Shown: positions 1 through 8,652 of the stretch, one piece after another | Numbering within the stretch: position 1 is the first letter of the stretch | How the letters are laid out: each line of letters opens with the position of its first letter | Assembly: GCF_946885725.1 (NCBI RefSeq) | Contig: NZ_CAMPGZ010000063.1 | Coordinates: forward strand, 1-19,406 | Direction: 5' to 3' | DNA: 19,406 nt | DNA from: an uncultured Nocardioides sp. | GTDB taxonomy: Bacteria; Actinomycetota; Actinomycetes; Propionibacteriales; Nocardioidaceae | Notes under the pieces: model-generated | Told to the model about the DNA's origin: nothing | Seen by the model: only the letters and a program-made list of their open reading frames with translations | Database searches by the model: none | Made by a program: the position numbers and the translations under genes

Positions 1-455
1 CGCGCCGGGTAACGACCCGACCCGGCAACCAGCGTGCCCCCGACACCCTCCCCGGATTTCCCCCGGTGCCCAGCCCCGAGCACCTGCGCGTCACCGTATT
101 CGGGTTTACCGCCGATGTCAGGACCCGTTCCCGCAAACGACACGATCGGGCCAATCCCATCCACCAGAAGGCGCATTGACGTAGTCCCCCCACGACGTCC
201 TGGCTACGCAGATTGCAGTAGGGGGCAGCGGAATGTCCCCATCTGCCGGACCCGCCGGAACTCGTTGTTCCGCATGCGTGTGGGTGAGGTGGATCGATGG
301 CGTAGACGGGGCTACGCCGGTCGGCCGACCCGGACGCTACCGTCCCGCTTCCGCACATCGCCACTCCTCCACCCGCGTGTCGTGTCTGTGTCGCAGATGG
401 AGAGCGCGGCGGTACCGCCTGCGATACCGGACTACCCTCGTTGTCCAGGCCAGTC
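1..455. other. Gene-free left flank with several hairpins
   Basis: No reading frame here looks like a protein: the open frames on the plus strand give Arg/Pro/Ser-rich low-complexity translations with no recognisable domain, and codon use does not match the neighbours. The stretch is visibly less GC-biased than the genes. It holds several inverted repeats: a 7-bp stem with a 9-nt loop at 4-26, a 7-bp stem (GGCGTAG/CTACGCC, 6-nt loop) at 299-318, the 12-bp palindrome GGTCGGCCGACC at 319-330, a 5-bp stem at 332-345, and the 12-bp palindrome GGCGGTACCGCC at 408-419. It could be a leader or 3' region of a gene lying left of the window, or a structured RNA. I cannot assign it to a known RNA family. 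Confidence 0.5.
408..419. repeat. 12-bp perfect palindrome downstream of the reductase operon
   Basis: GGCGGTACCGCC reads the same on both strands and lies 37 bp past the stop codon of the minus-strand reductase gene. TCGCA and TGCGA arms flank it loosely. It could be part of a 3' stem-loop for the operon, but no U-tract follows on the minus strand, so a classical intrinsic terminator is not supported. Confidence 0.3.
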
Positions 456-1013
456 TCAGTCGCGCGGACCGCGTACGTCGTACCTCGCGCAGACGAAGTC
501 GCCGTTGCGCAACGTCTCGACCAGGGCGAGATCGAGCTTGCGCGGGAGCAGCGGCCGGCCGGCCCCGAGCGTCACCGGAGCGATCGAGACGATCACCTGG
601 TCGAGGAGCCCGGCCTCGGCGAACTGCCCGGCGAGGTCACCGCCGCCGACGACCCACAGGTCGCGCCCAGCGGCCGCCTCCGCCATCTGCGCGTGGACGG
701 GGCGGACGTCGCCGCTGACGAACCGGACGTCCGCGCCGTCGACGGCCTCGTGCGGCTGGTGCGAGAACACGAACGCGGGCATGTCGTAGGGCCACTTCTC
801 GGCGGTGCGCGCGAGGTGGTCGCGCACCCACTCGTACGTCGTCGCGCCCATGCAGATCGCACCGATGTCGGCGATGAACTCGGCGTAGCTGAGCGGCCCC
901 TCGTCGCGCTGCTCCTGCACGAAGAGCCAGTCGAGCGAGTCGTGCTCGTCGGCGATGTAGCCGTCGAGGGTGGTGGCGGTGAAGTACGTCGTGCGAGGGC
1001 TCTTCGCGTTCAC
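456..1013 (-). CDS. Dihydrofolate reductase family protein (RibD C-terminal-like)
   Basis: The predicted protein has 185 residues. It opens with a beta strand followed by the motif FTATTLDGYIAD, typical of the DHFR/RibD-C fold, and carries VVGGGDLAGQF at about residues 120-130, the glycine-rich dinucleotide-binding turn of this family, followed by the usual VTLGAGRPLLP segment. Members of this COG0262-like family are soluble NAD(P)H-dependent reductases of mostly unknown substrate; they are not the housekeeping folate enzyme. The GTG start at 1011-1013 overlaps the stop codon of the upstream AraC/DinB gene (GTGA), so the two are almost certainly co-transcribed and translationally coupled. Substrate is unknown; the family call is secure. 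Confidence 0.87.
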   Translation of the reverse strand: MNAKSPRTTYFTATTLDGYIADEHDSLDWLFVQEQRDEGPLSYAEFIADIGAICMGATTYEWVRDHLARTAEKWPYDMPAFVFSHQPHEAVDGADVRFVSGDVRPVHAQMAEAAAGRDLWVVGGGDLAGQFAEAGLLDQVIVSIAPVTLGAGRPLLPRKLDLALVETLRNGDFVCARYDVRGPRD

Positions 1014-1981
1014 TGTGGACCATGCTCCTGTCCCTGCTGCGCGCGCAGCCAGTTGATCGGGTCGGGGTCGGGCACCGTGACACCGGCCTGCCGGAGCATG
1101 TGCCGGGCGAGCTGGCGGCGGTGGATCGAGAACGTCAGGACGTGCGCGAGGACGCTGCCGAGCACGAAGCTCTCGGGCGGCTCGCAGAGGGCGTCGACGA
1201 GGCGGTCGGCCCAGGCGTTGCGCCGGTCGACGTCGCGCACCATCGCCAGCCAGCGCGGGGCGATCTCGTCGTGAAGGGCGGTCAGACTCTGGACGTCGTC
1301 GGTCGCCACGTCGAACACGGGGAACGTCTCGCCCTCGATCGACGCGAGCCAGATCTGCTTGGTGCGCACGAGATGGCTGAGCACCTGCTGCAGCGACTCG
1401 TCCGGGCCGTCCCAGGCCAGCGGCATGCTGCCCTCCACCCGCGTCGCGCACCAGGCCTCGTCGTCGAGGCCCTTCGCAGCCTCGAGCAGCTCGCGCACGT
1501 CGTCGAGGTCGTGCCGCACCATCAGCGCGGTCACCTCGGCGCCGGTGCCGCCCTGGCTCTCCTGGGTGTCCACCCACAGCGACATCGGCGGGTGGAAGTG
1601 GATGCCGTTGGGAGCGGGCAGCCAGTGCGACACGTCGGCCGTCGCCGCCTCGCTGGGTGCCCGGCCGAACGCGCGCGTGAACGCGCGGCTGAACCCCTCG
1701 ACGCTCTCGTAGCCGGCGGCGAAGGCCGCGTCGGTCACCGAGGCGCCTTCGCGCAGCTGCCACGCGGCGCGCTCGAGCATCACCCGGCGGCGCATCGCGA
1801 CGGGCGGCTCGCCGGTGCCCTGCGAGAGCCTCCGGGAGAAGTGGAAGGGGGAGGAGTACGCCCCGCCGGCCATCTCGGTCAGCGTGCGGTTGTCCTCGTC
1901 GAGCACGGCGTCGAGCAGCTCGCGCAGCCGGTCGCGGTCGGCGCCCCCGTTGTCCACCCGGTCTTCCCCACGGTCGGTCAT
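1010..1981 (-). CDS. AraC-family transcriptional regulator with DinB-like C-terminal region
   Basis: The predicted protein has 323 residues. Residues about 20-118 form a two-helix-turn-helix AraC domain, recognisable from [19 protein letters not shown] and the second HTH around [20 protein letters not shown]. Unlike classical AraC proteins, the DNA-binding domain is N-terminal. The rest (about 150-310) resembles a DinB/maleylpyruvate-isomerase four-helix bundle, with [11 protein letters not shown] (His203) and [11 protein letters not shown] (His280, His287) near the positions of DinB metal ligands; one expected histidine appears to be Phe, so metal binding is uncertain. The gene overlaps the downstream reductase by 4 bp and is divergent from the acyl-CoA synthetase across 86 bp. 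I infer that the C-terminal bundle senses a ligand or acts on a small molecule. Confidence 0.82.
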   Translation of the reverse strand: MTDRGEDRVDNGGADRDRLRELLDAVLDEDNRTLTEMAGGAYSSPFHFSRRLSQGTGEPPVAMRRRVMLERAAWQLREGASVTDAAFAAGYESVEGFSRAFTRAFGRAPSEAATADVSHWLPAPNGIHFHPPMSLWVDTQESQGGTGAEVTALMVRHDLDDVRELLEAAKGLDDEAWCATRVEGSMPLAWDGPDESLQQVLSHLVRTKQIWLASIEGETFPVFDVATDDVQSLTALHDEIAPRWLAMVRDVDRRNAWADRLVDALCEPPESFVLGSVLAHVLTFSIHRRQLARHMLRQAGVTVPDPDPINWLRAQQGQEHGPQ

Positions 1982-2054
1982 GCCGACAGTGTCGCTCCGT
2001 TCGTCCGTCGTACGCCCGACCGTTCTTGCGGTTCCGCCGCGCCCGATGCCTGGC

Positions 2055-2060
2055 TAGGGT
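2055..2060 (+). promoter_or_regulatory. -10 box for a leaderless acyl-CoA synthetase transcript
   Basis: TAGGGT fits the actinobacterial TANNNT -10 consensus and ends 7 nt before the ATG at 2068, placing the predicted transcription start at or next to the start codon. No Shine-Dalgarno sequence precedes that ATG. No good -35 box is visible. Confidence 0.5.
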
Positions 2061-2067
2061 CCCTGGC

Positions 2068-3705
<1,638 letters not shown>

Positions 3706-3726
3706 CGGCGATCGGGCGCTCGCGCC

Positions 3727-6609
3727 CTAGTTGATGCGGACGTAGGTACGGCGTTCGCTGCCGCCGTAGCGCACCACGGCGAGCCACTGCCGGGTGGTGT
3801 CGAGACCCTCCCAGCCGAGCCGGTAGCCGAACTCGTCGCCGGGGCCGGACGGCGCGGCGCCGGTCGTCACCTCGAGCGGGCTGCCGCCGTCCTCGCCGAC
3901 CACCCAGCTCGTGAGCGACGCGGTGGCGGTCGAGCCGTTGCCGGCGCGGGCGGCGTTGACCAGCACGCGGTAGGTGCCGGGCTCGGGGTCGTCGACCGTC
4001 GCGACCGCGTCGGAGGCTCCGCTGGTGGCGGAGGAGACGAGCGAGCCGCCGCGGTAGACGTAGACGTCGAGGTCGTCGGCCGCGCTCCGGCCGGACACCT
4101 CGAACCTCGCGGCGACGGCGCCGGCGGGCACGTTGACGTCCGTGGCGAACGTGTCGGCGTCGGGCTCGAGCTCGGCGGGGTCGAACGGCCCCGGCTGCAG
4201 GGTGAGCCCGACCGGGTGGGCGCCGACGAGCTTGGTGGCGGCCACGTCGACCGGGGTGCCGCGGCCGCTGCGCGCGGTGACCGGCAGGGTGCCGGACTCG
4301 CCGTCGGCGCGCACCTCGCTCGGTGCCGACACGGTGGCGGTGCGCACGACGACCGGGATCCGCACCTGGTGGCTCAGGCCGGTCCAGGTGATCGCGCCGC
4401 GGCTGAAGTCGCTGACCGGGGCGTCGGCCGAGGCGACGAGCCGGATCCGGACCCGCCGGGACTCGCCGGGGTCGAGCGTGACGACCGACGGGCGCACCCG
4501 CGCCGTCACGCCCGGCAGCCCGGACACCGACGCCGTGTAGGTCTCGCGGGTGCGGGCGACGTTGGTCAGCCGGCGTACGACGGTCGTCCGGCCGACCAGG
4601 CTGCCGACGGCGACGGAGGGCAGGTTGAGGTCCTGCGGCCGCGTGTCGCCGCGCAGGAACGCGCGCCACGCGGCCGGTCCCGCGTCCACCACGAGGCCGG
4701 GGTCGAGGAGGCTCGACGGGTCGACGTGGCCGGCGCCCTGGGCGAGCGGGTCGGCGCCGCCCTTCACGTCGTACGCCGTCATCGTCATCGCCGAGCGGAT
4801 CCGGGCGGGCGACCAGGACGGGTGCTCGGCCCGGAGCATCGCGGCGAGGCCCGCGACGTGCGAGGTGCTCACCGATGTGCCGGACATCAGGTCCCACAGC
4901 CGGCCGGACGCGCCGGGCGGCGCCACCGCGCCGACGACGGCCACGCCCGGAGCGGTCAGGTCGGGCTTGAGCAGGTCGCCGCCGTACGCCGGGCCGCGCG
5001 CCGAGAACCGGGCGACCTGCGGCACCGGGACGTTCTCGCTGGCCTTCGCGTCGAGCGTGACGCGGGCGTCGTCGCCGGCGGAGCGCACGTAGGCCTGCAC
5101 CGCGGTCGCGTCGGTGGCGTCGAGGTGGACGGTCGGCACCGCGTGCACGTCGGCGTCGACGCTGTCGGGTCCGGTGTTGGCCAGCACCATGCCGACGCCG
5201 CCGGCCTGGGCGACCGCCGTGGACTTGTCGACCCGCGCCGTCCGGCCGCGCTCGCACACCACGACCGCGCCCTGCACCGCGGCGGCGTCGAGGCTGCCGG
5301 CCTCGCAGATCGCGGCGGCGTCGGGGGAGGCGCCGGCCGCGGGCACGTCGCGCGCCAGGACGATGCGGGTCTCCGGCAACGACCGCCTCGAGGTCATCGC
5401 GCCGGCGTAGGCCGTCCCGTCCGGCAGTCGTACGGCGCCCTGGTGGAGGCGCGACGTGCTCGCCGCCACGGTGGTCACCCACGGCGCGGTGTTGCCGACC
5501 GTGCCCTCGTCAGGACCGCCGTTGCCGGCCGCCGCAGCCACGAAGACGCCGGCGGCCGTTGCGCCGAGGAACGCGCGCGACACCGAGTCGCCGGGGTCGT
5601 CCGCACCGGAGACGGAGTAGTTCAGGACGTCGACGCCGTCGGCCACCGCCCGGTCGATCGCCGCCACCGTGTCGGCGGTCGTGCAGCCGTCGTCGGTGGG
5701 GTCCGGCGCGGTCCAGCACGCCTTGTAGACCGCGACCCGCGCCGCCGGGGCGACGCCGGTGTCGCGGCCGAACTCGATCTCGTCGACGGTGACCTTCACG
5801 TCGCGGGCACCGGCGATCACGGCCGCCGCGTGGGTGCCGTGGCCGGTGGTGTCGCGCGGGGAGAGCACCTCGGTGCTGGACAGCCGGTCGACGCCGAAGC
5901 CGCGGACGAACCAGCGCGCGGAGATCACCCGGCTGTTGCAGTCGGACGGGCTCCAGCGGTCGGCCTCCGCACATGCGCCGTTGAACCCGGGCAGCCCCTT
6001 GGCCCGTCCGGGCTGTGCCTGGGCGAGCCCGGCGAAGCTGGGGTTGTCCGGCCAGATCCCGCTGTCGACCACGCCGACCACGACGCCGCGACCGGCGTCC
6101 GAGGCGCCGCCGACCTGGCGCCAGGCGCCGCCCGGGCGGTCGAGGTCGAGGAAGCGGGAGTCGTCGGCGGCCGTGCGACGGGTGGTGCTGCGCTCGACGA
6201 GCACCACGTCGTCGCGCGCCCGCAGCGCCTTGACCTGGGTCGGGTCGAGCACCGCCGCGAAGCCGTTGAGCGCCGCCGTGTAGCGGTAGAGCACCTCGGG
6301 GGAGCCGACCGCGTCGATGACCCGGTCCTGCCGCTGGCGCAGCTTCGCCCGGTAGGCGGCGACGCCGGGGTCGGTGCGGTCGAACCGCTCGCCGGGCTCG
6401 GGCCGGGTCCCGCGGTGCGCGGCCGCCGGCTGGCCGGCCAGGGTGACGACGTACACCCCGGGAGAGGTGGCCCGCGTCGGCTTGGAGTCCGGCGCCGCCG
6501 CCTGGACGCTGCCGGTCGTCGGCACCGCGAGCGCACCCGCCGCGAGCAGCACGCCGAGCCCGGCGCCGAGCGCGCGGCGCAGGCGGGCAGACAGGGAGCC
6601 TGTGGTCAT
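3727..6609 (-). CDS. Secreted S8 family serine peptidase (subtilase) with I9, PA and PPC-like domains
   Basis: The predicted preproprotein has 960 residues. A Sec signal peptide ([19 protein letters not shown], then an Ala-rich cleavage region ending VQAAA) covers about 1-39. An I9-type propeptide follows (about 50-145). The catalytic domain carries Asp182 (VVDSGIWPD), His257 (GHGTHAAAV), the oxyanion Asn363 (AAAGNGG) and Ser579 ([12 protein letters not shown]). A protease-associated domain is inserted at about 430-510, a subtilase fibronectin-like domain lies near 665-770, and a PPC/jelly-roll domain near 845-920 ([20 protein letters not shown]). The layout predicts export, propeptide removal and extracellular proteolysis. 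I prefer the ATG at 6609, which begins the signal peptide, over a start 21 codons upstream. The serine motif has Val, Ser and Ser where Met, Ala and Pro are usual. Confidence 0.93.
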   Translation of the reverse strand: MTTGSLSARLRRALGAGLGVLLAAGALAVPTTGSVQAAAPDSKPTRATSPGVYVVTLAGQPAAAHRGTRPEPGERFDRTDPGVAAYRAKLRQRQDRVIDAVGSPEVLYRYTAALNGFAAVLDPTQVKALRARDDVVLVERSTTRRTAADDSRFLDLDRPGGAWRQVGGASDAGRGVVVGVVDSGIWPDNPSFAGLAQAQPGRAKGLPGFNGACAEADRWSPSDCNSRVISARWFVRGFGVDRLSSTEVLSPRDTTGHGTHAAAVIAGARDVKVTVDEIEFGRDTGVAPAARVAVYKACWTAPDPTDDGCTTADTVAAIDRAVADGVDVLNYSVSGADDPGDSVSRAFLGATAAGVFVAAAAGNGGPDEGTVGNTAPWVTTVAASTSRLHQGAVRLPDGTAYAGAMTSRRSLPETRIVLARDVPAAGASPDAAAICEAGSLDAAAVQGAVVVCERGRTARVDKSTAVAQAGGVGMVLANTGPDSVDADVHAVPTVHLDATDATAVQAYVRSAGDDARVTLDAKASENVPVPQVARFSARGPAYGGDLLKPDLTAPGVAVVGAVAPPGASGRLWDLMSGTSVSTSHVAGLAAMLRAEHPSWSPARIRSAMTMTAYDVKGGADPLAQGAGHVDPSSLLDPGLVVDAGPAAWRAFLRGDTRPQDLNLPSVAVGSLVGRTTVVRRLTNVARTRETYTASVSGLPGVTARVRPSVVTLDPGESRRVRIRLVASADAPVSDFSRGAITWTGLSHQVRIPVVVRTATVSAPSEVRADGESGTLPVTARSGRGTPVDVAATKLVGAHPVGLTLQPGPFDPAELEPDADTFATDVNVPAGAVAARFEVSGRSAADDLDVYVYRGGSLVSSATSGASDAVATVDDPEPGTYRVLVNAARAGNGSTATASLTSWVVGEDGGSPLEVTTGAAPSGPGDEFGYRLGWEGLDTTRQWLAVVRYGGSERRTYVRIN

Positions 6610-6659
6610 GGGCGGGTGCTGTTCTCCGGTCAGGGGGCAGAACATCGTCCCAGGAGCCT

Positions 6660-6678
6660 CACCCGTAATCAACGGGTG
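6660..6678. repeat. 19-bp inverted repeat between subtilase and HAD-LarE genes
   Basis: CACCCGT and ACGGGTG arms are perfect over 7 bp with a 5-nt spacer (AATCA). The site lies in the 109-bp divergent gap, 51 bp before the subtilase start and 40 bp before the HAD-LarE start. Its position suits an operator acting on one or both genes; a transcript-level hairpin in the subtilase leader is the alternative. Confidence 0.4.
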
Positions 6679-6693
6679 GCCCCCAACCGGGTT
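6671..6693 (-). promoter_or_regulatory. Possible ECF sigma-type promoter for the subtilase
   Basis: Read on the minus strand, AACC (6690-6693) is followed after 15 nt by CGTT (6671-6674). This matches the general AAC-N16-CGT/CGTT shape of promoters used by extracytoplasmic-function sigma factors such as SigE. It would give a leader of roughly 55 nt before the ATG at 6609. The CGTT box overlaps the inverted repeat at 6660-6678. Short consensus, so low confidence. Confidence 0.25.
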
Positions 6694-6706
6694 ACGGCGC
6701 CCCGCC

Positions 6707-6712
6707 TAGAGT
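6707..6712 (+). promoter_or_regulatory. -10 box for a leaderless HAD-LarE transcript
   Basis: TAGAGT fits TANNNT and ends 6 nt before the GTG at 6719. There is no Shine-Dalgarno sequence in the gap, so translation probably begins at the 5' end of the mRNA. This also supports GTG 6719 as the true start. Confidence 0.5.
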
Positions 6713-6718
6713 TGCGGC

Positions 6719-8161
6719 GTGACTGCCGCGCCGCTCGTCGTCGGGTTCGACCTCGACATGACGCTCATCGACACCCGACCCGGGTTCGCGGCCACGCTCG
6801 AGGCCCTCAGCGCCGAGACCGGCGTGACGATGGACGTCGCCGCCATGTGCGAGAACCTCGGCCCGCCGCTGGACCACCTGCTCGCGCCGTACTTCCCGCC
6901 CGATCAGATCACCGGCCTGGTCGACCGGTTCCGCGCGATCTACCCCGACATCGCGGTGCCGCCGACGCTCGCCCTCGACGGTGCGCACGACGCGCTGGCC
7001 GCGGTCCGCCGGCACGGGGGTACGTCGGTCCTGGTCACCGGCAAGTTCACCCGCAACGCCCGTATGCACGTCGACGCCCTCGGCTTCGACGTCGACCACG
7101 TGATCGGCGAGGTGTGGGGCGTCGGGAAGGCGGCCGCGCTGACGGAGCACGGCGCCACGGTGTACGTCGGCGACCACGTCCATGACGTCGAGGGGGCCCG
7201 GGCGGCGGCGGCGCTGAGCGTCTCGGTGCTGACCGGCGGAAGCACCGCCGAGGAGCTGGAGCGGGCGGGCACGGACGTGCTGCTCGCGAGCCTCGCCGAC
7301 TTCCCGGCCTGGCTGGACCGGCACGTGCTCGACCTGCGGCTGGCCGCGCTCGAGGAGGACCTGCGCCGCCGCGGGTCGCTGCTCGTCGCGTTCTCCGGCG
7401 GCGCGGACAGCGCGCTCCTGCTGGCCGCCGCGGTCCGCGCGCTCGGCCGCGAGCACGTGGCCGCGGCGACGGCGTACTCCGACTCCCTGCCCCACGCCGA
7501 GCGCGACCAAGCACGCGACTTCGCCGAGGAGCTGGGCGTCCGCGTGCTCACCCCGCGCACCCACGAGATGGAGCGCGAGGGCTATCGCGCCAATGCCGGC
7601 GACCGCTGCTACTTCTGCAAGGCCGAGCTGATCGAGGTGCTCACCCCGCTGGCCGCCGAGCACGGCCTCGCCCACGTCGCGACGGGCACCAACGCCGACG
7701 ACATCCGCGCCGGCTTCCGGCCGGGCATCCGCGCCGCCGACGAGCGCGGCGCGGTCACCCCGCTCGCCGACGCCGGGCTCACGAAGGCGCAGGTACGCGC
7801 CGCGTCCCGCGCCTGGGGACTGCCCACGTGGGACAAGCCGGCGGCGGCGTGCCTGTCGTCGCGCGTCGCGTACGGCGTCGAGGTCAGCCCGTTCCGGCTC
7901 GCCCGCGTCGAGCGGGCCGAGGCGGCCGTCCGCGCCGCCCTCGCGCACGCCGGGATCGACGTGCGCGACCTCCGCGTCCGCGACCTGGGCGACCGGGCGC
8001 GGCTCGAGGTCGACGCCGCGGCCGTCCCCGCCGTACGGGCGGCGCCCGAGGTGCTCGACGCGGTCCGCGGCGCCGGCTTCGACGACGCCGACCTCGACCC
8101 CGCCGGGTTCCGGTCCGGGTCGATGAACGAGCTGCTCGCCGAGCCGGAGCGGTACCGCTGA
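6719..8161 (+). CDS. HAD-family phosphatase fused to LarE-type ATP-dependent sulfur transferase
   Basis: The predicted 480-residue protein has two complete domains. Residues 1-200 are a HAD-IA hydrolase: motif I DLDMT (Asp11 nucleophile, Asp13), motif II Thr107 (LVTGK), motif III Lys137 and motif IV GDHVHD (151-156). Residues about 205-480, close to the ~276 residues of stand-alone LarE, contain the PP-loop SGGADS (226-231), the pair CYFC (Cys297, Cys300), PAAACLSSR with Cys378, and GFRSGSMNELL at the end. LarE makes the thiocarboxylates of the nickel-pincer nucleotide cofactor of lactate racemase, giving up a cysteine sulfur (Cys176 in Lactobacillus plantarum). Cys378 falls at the equivalent place, about residue 174 of the domain. 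There is no larA, larB or larC in the window. The role of the HAD half is unknown. The start codon is GTG. Confidence 0.88.
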   Translation: MTAAPLVVGFDLDMTLIDTRPGFAATLEALSAETGVTMDVAAMCENLGPPLDHLLAPYFPPDQITGLVDRFRAIYPDIAVPPTLALDGAHDALAAVRRHGGTSVLVTGKFTRNARMHVDALGFDVDHVIGEVWGVGKAAALTEHGATVYVGDHVHDVEGARAAAALSVSVLTGGSTAEELERAGTDVLLASLADFPAWLDRHVLDLRLAALEEDLRRRGSLLVAFSGGADSALLLAAAVRALGREHVAAATAYSDSLPHAERDQARDFAEELGVRVLTPRTHEMEREGYRANAGDRCYFCKAELIEVLTPLAAEHGLAHVATGTNADDIRAGFRPGIRAADERGAVTPLADAGLTKAQVRAASRAWGLPTWDKPAAACLSSRVAYGVEVSPFRLARVERAEAAVRAALAHAGIDVRDLRVRDLGDRARLEVDAAAVPAVRAAPEVLDAVRGAGFDDADLDPAGFRSGSMNELLAEPERYR

Positions 8162-8192
8162 ATCCCAGGTGAACCACCGCCCGGGGTCGCCG

Positions 8193-8198
8193 TAGGCT
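8193..8198 (+). promoter_or_regulatory. Candidate -10 box for the cold-shock gene
   Basis: TAGGCT fits TANNNT. A weak -35 candidate (TGAACC, 8170-8175) sits 17 bp upstream. A transcript starting near 8205 would have a leader of about 64 nt containing the hairpin at 8224-8242 and the AGAGG ribosome-binding site at 8256-8260. Confidence 0.35.
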
Positions 8199-8223
8199 GG
8201 AAGCGAACCCCACCCGCACGATC

Positions 8224-8242
8224 TCCGCGGCACACCCGCGGA
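8224..8242 (+). promoter_or_regulatory. Hairpin in the cold-shock gene 5' leader
   Basis: TCCGCGG and CCGCGGA pair perfectly over 7 bp around a 5-nt CACAC loop. The hairpin ends 13 nt before the AGAGG ribosome-binding site (8256-8260), which is 8 nt from the GTG start. Leader structures that respond to temperature are known for cold-shock genes in other bacteria; a regulatory role here is inference. Confidence 0.4.
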
Positions 8243-8268
8243 CCGAGTCCACAGAAGAGGTCATCGCC

Positions 8269-8652
8269 GTGCCGACTGGCAAGGTCAAGTGGTACGACGC
8301 CGAGAAGGGCTTCGGCTTCCTGCAGAAGGACGACGGTGGCGACGTCTACGTCCGCAGCGACGCGCTGCCCGCCGGAGTGACGTCGCTGAAGGCGGGGACG
8401 CGGGTGGAGTTCGGCATCGTGCAGGGCCGCCGCGGCGACCAGGCCCTCCAGGTCCGGCTCCTGGAGCCGACCCAGTCGGTGGCGAAGGCGCTGCGCCGCA
8501 AGCCGGCCGACATGGTCACGATCGTCGAGGACCTCTACCGGCTGCTCGAGAACATCGAGAAGAGCTACCGCAACGGGCGTCACCCCGACCCCAAGACCGC
8601 GAAGACGACGGCCAAGCTGCTGCGGGCGCTGGCCGACGAGCTGGAGCTCTAG
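8269..8652 (+). CDS. cspB: CspB-like cold-shock protein with C-terminal helical extension
   Basis: The predicted protein has 127 residues. Residues 1-68 form a cold-shock domain that binds single-stranded RNA/DNA: KVKWYD, RNP1 as KGFGFL (13-18) and RNP2 as DVYVRSD (25-31). Where typical CspA has VFVHFS, the RNP2 strand reads VYVRSD, as in the mycobacterial CspB type. Residues 69-127 form a charged, probably helical extension (TIVEDLYRLLENIEKSYR, then PDPKTAKTTAKLLRAL) absent from ~70-residue Csps; as I recall, Mycobacterium tuberculosis CspB has a similar layout and length. The GTG start has an AGAGG site 8 nt upstream. Its TAG stop shares a CTAG tetranucleotide with the stop of the convergent MFS gene. 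Likely role: RNA chaperone. Confidence 0.88.
   Translation: MPTGKVKWYDAEKGFGFLQKDDGGDVYVRSDALPAGVTSLKAGTRVEFGIVQGRRGDQALQVRLLEPTQSVAKALRRKPADMVTIVEDLYRLLENIEKSYRNGRHPDPKTAKTTAKLLRALADELEL

Noticed and set aside
34..1274. Several long plus-strand open frames at the left end
   Set aside because: Translations are Arg/Pro/Ser-rich without domains, and most of their length lies antisense to the well-supported reductase and regulator genes; they are by-products of high GC.
4216..7185. A 989-codon open frame on the plus strand opposite the subtilase
   Set aside because: Its product is a Gly/Arg/His/Val-rich run with no domain, and the opposite strand encodes a complete subtilase with all catalytic residues. 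Antisense frames of this size are common when third positions are G/C.
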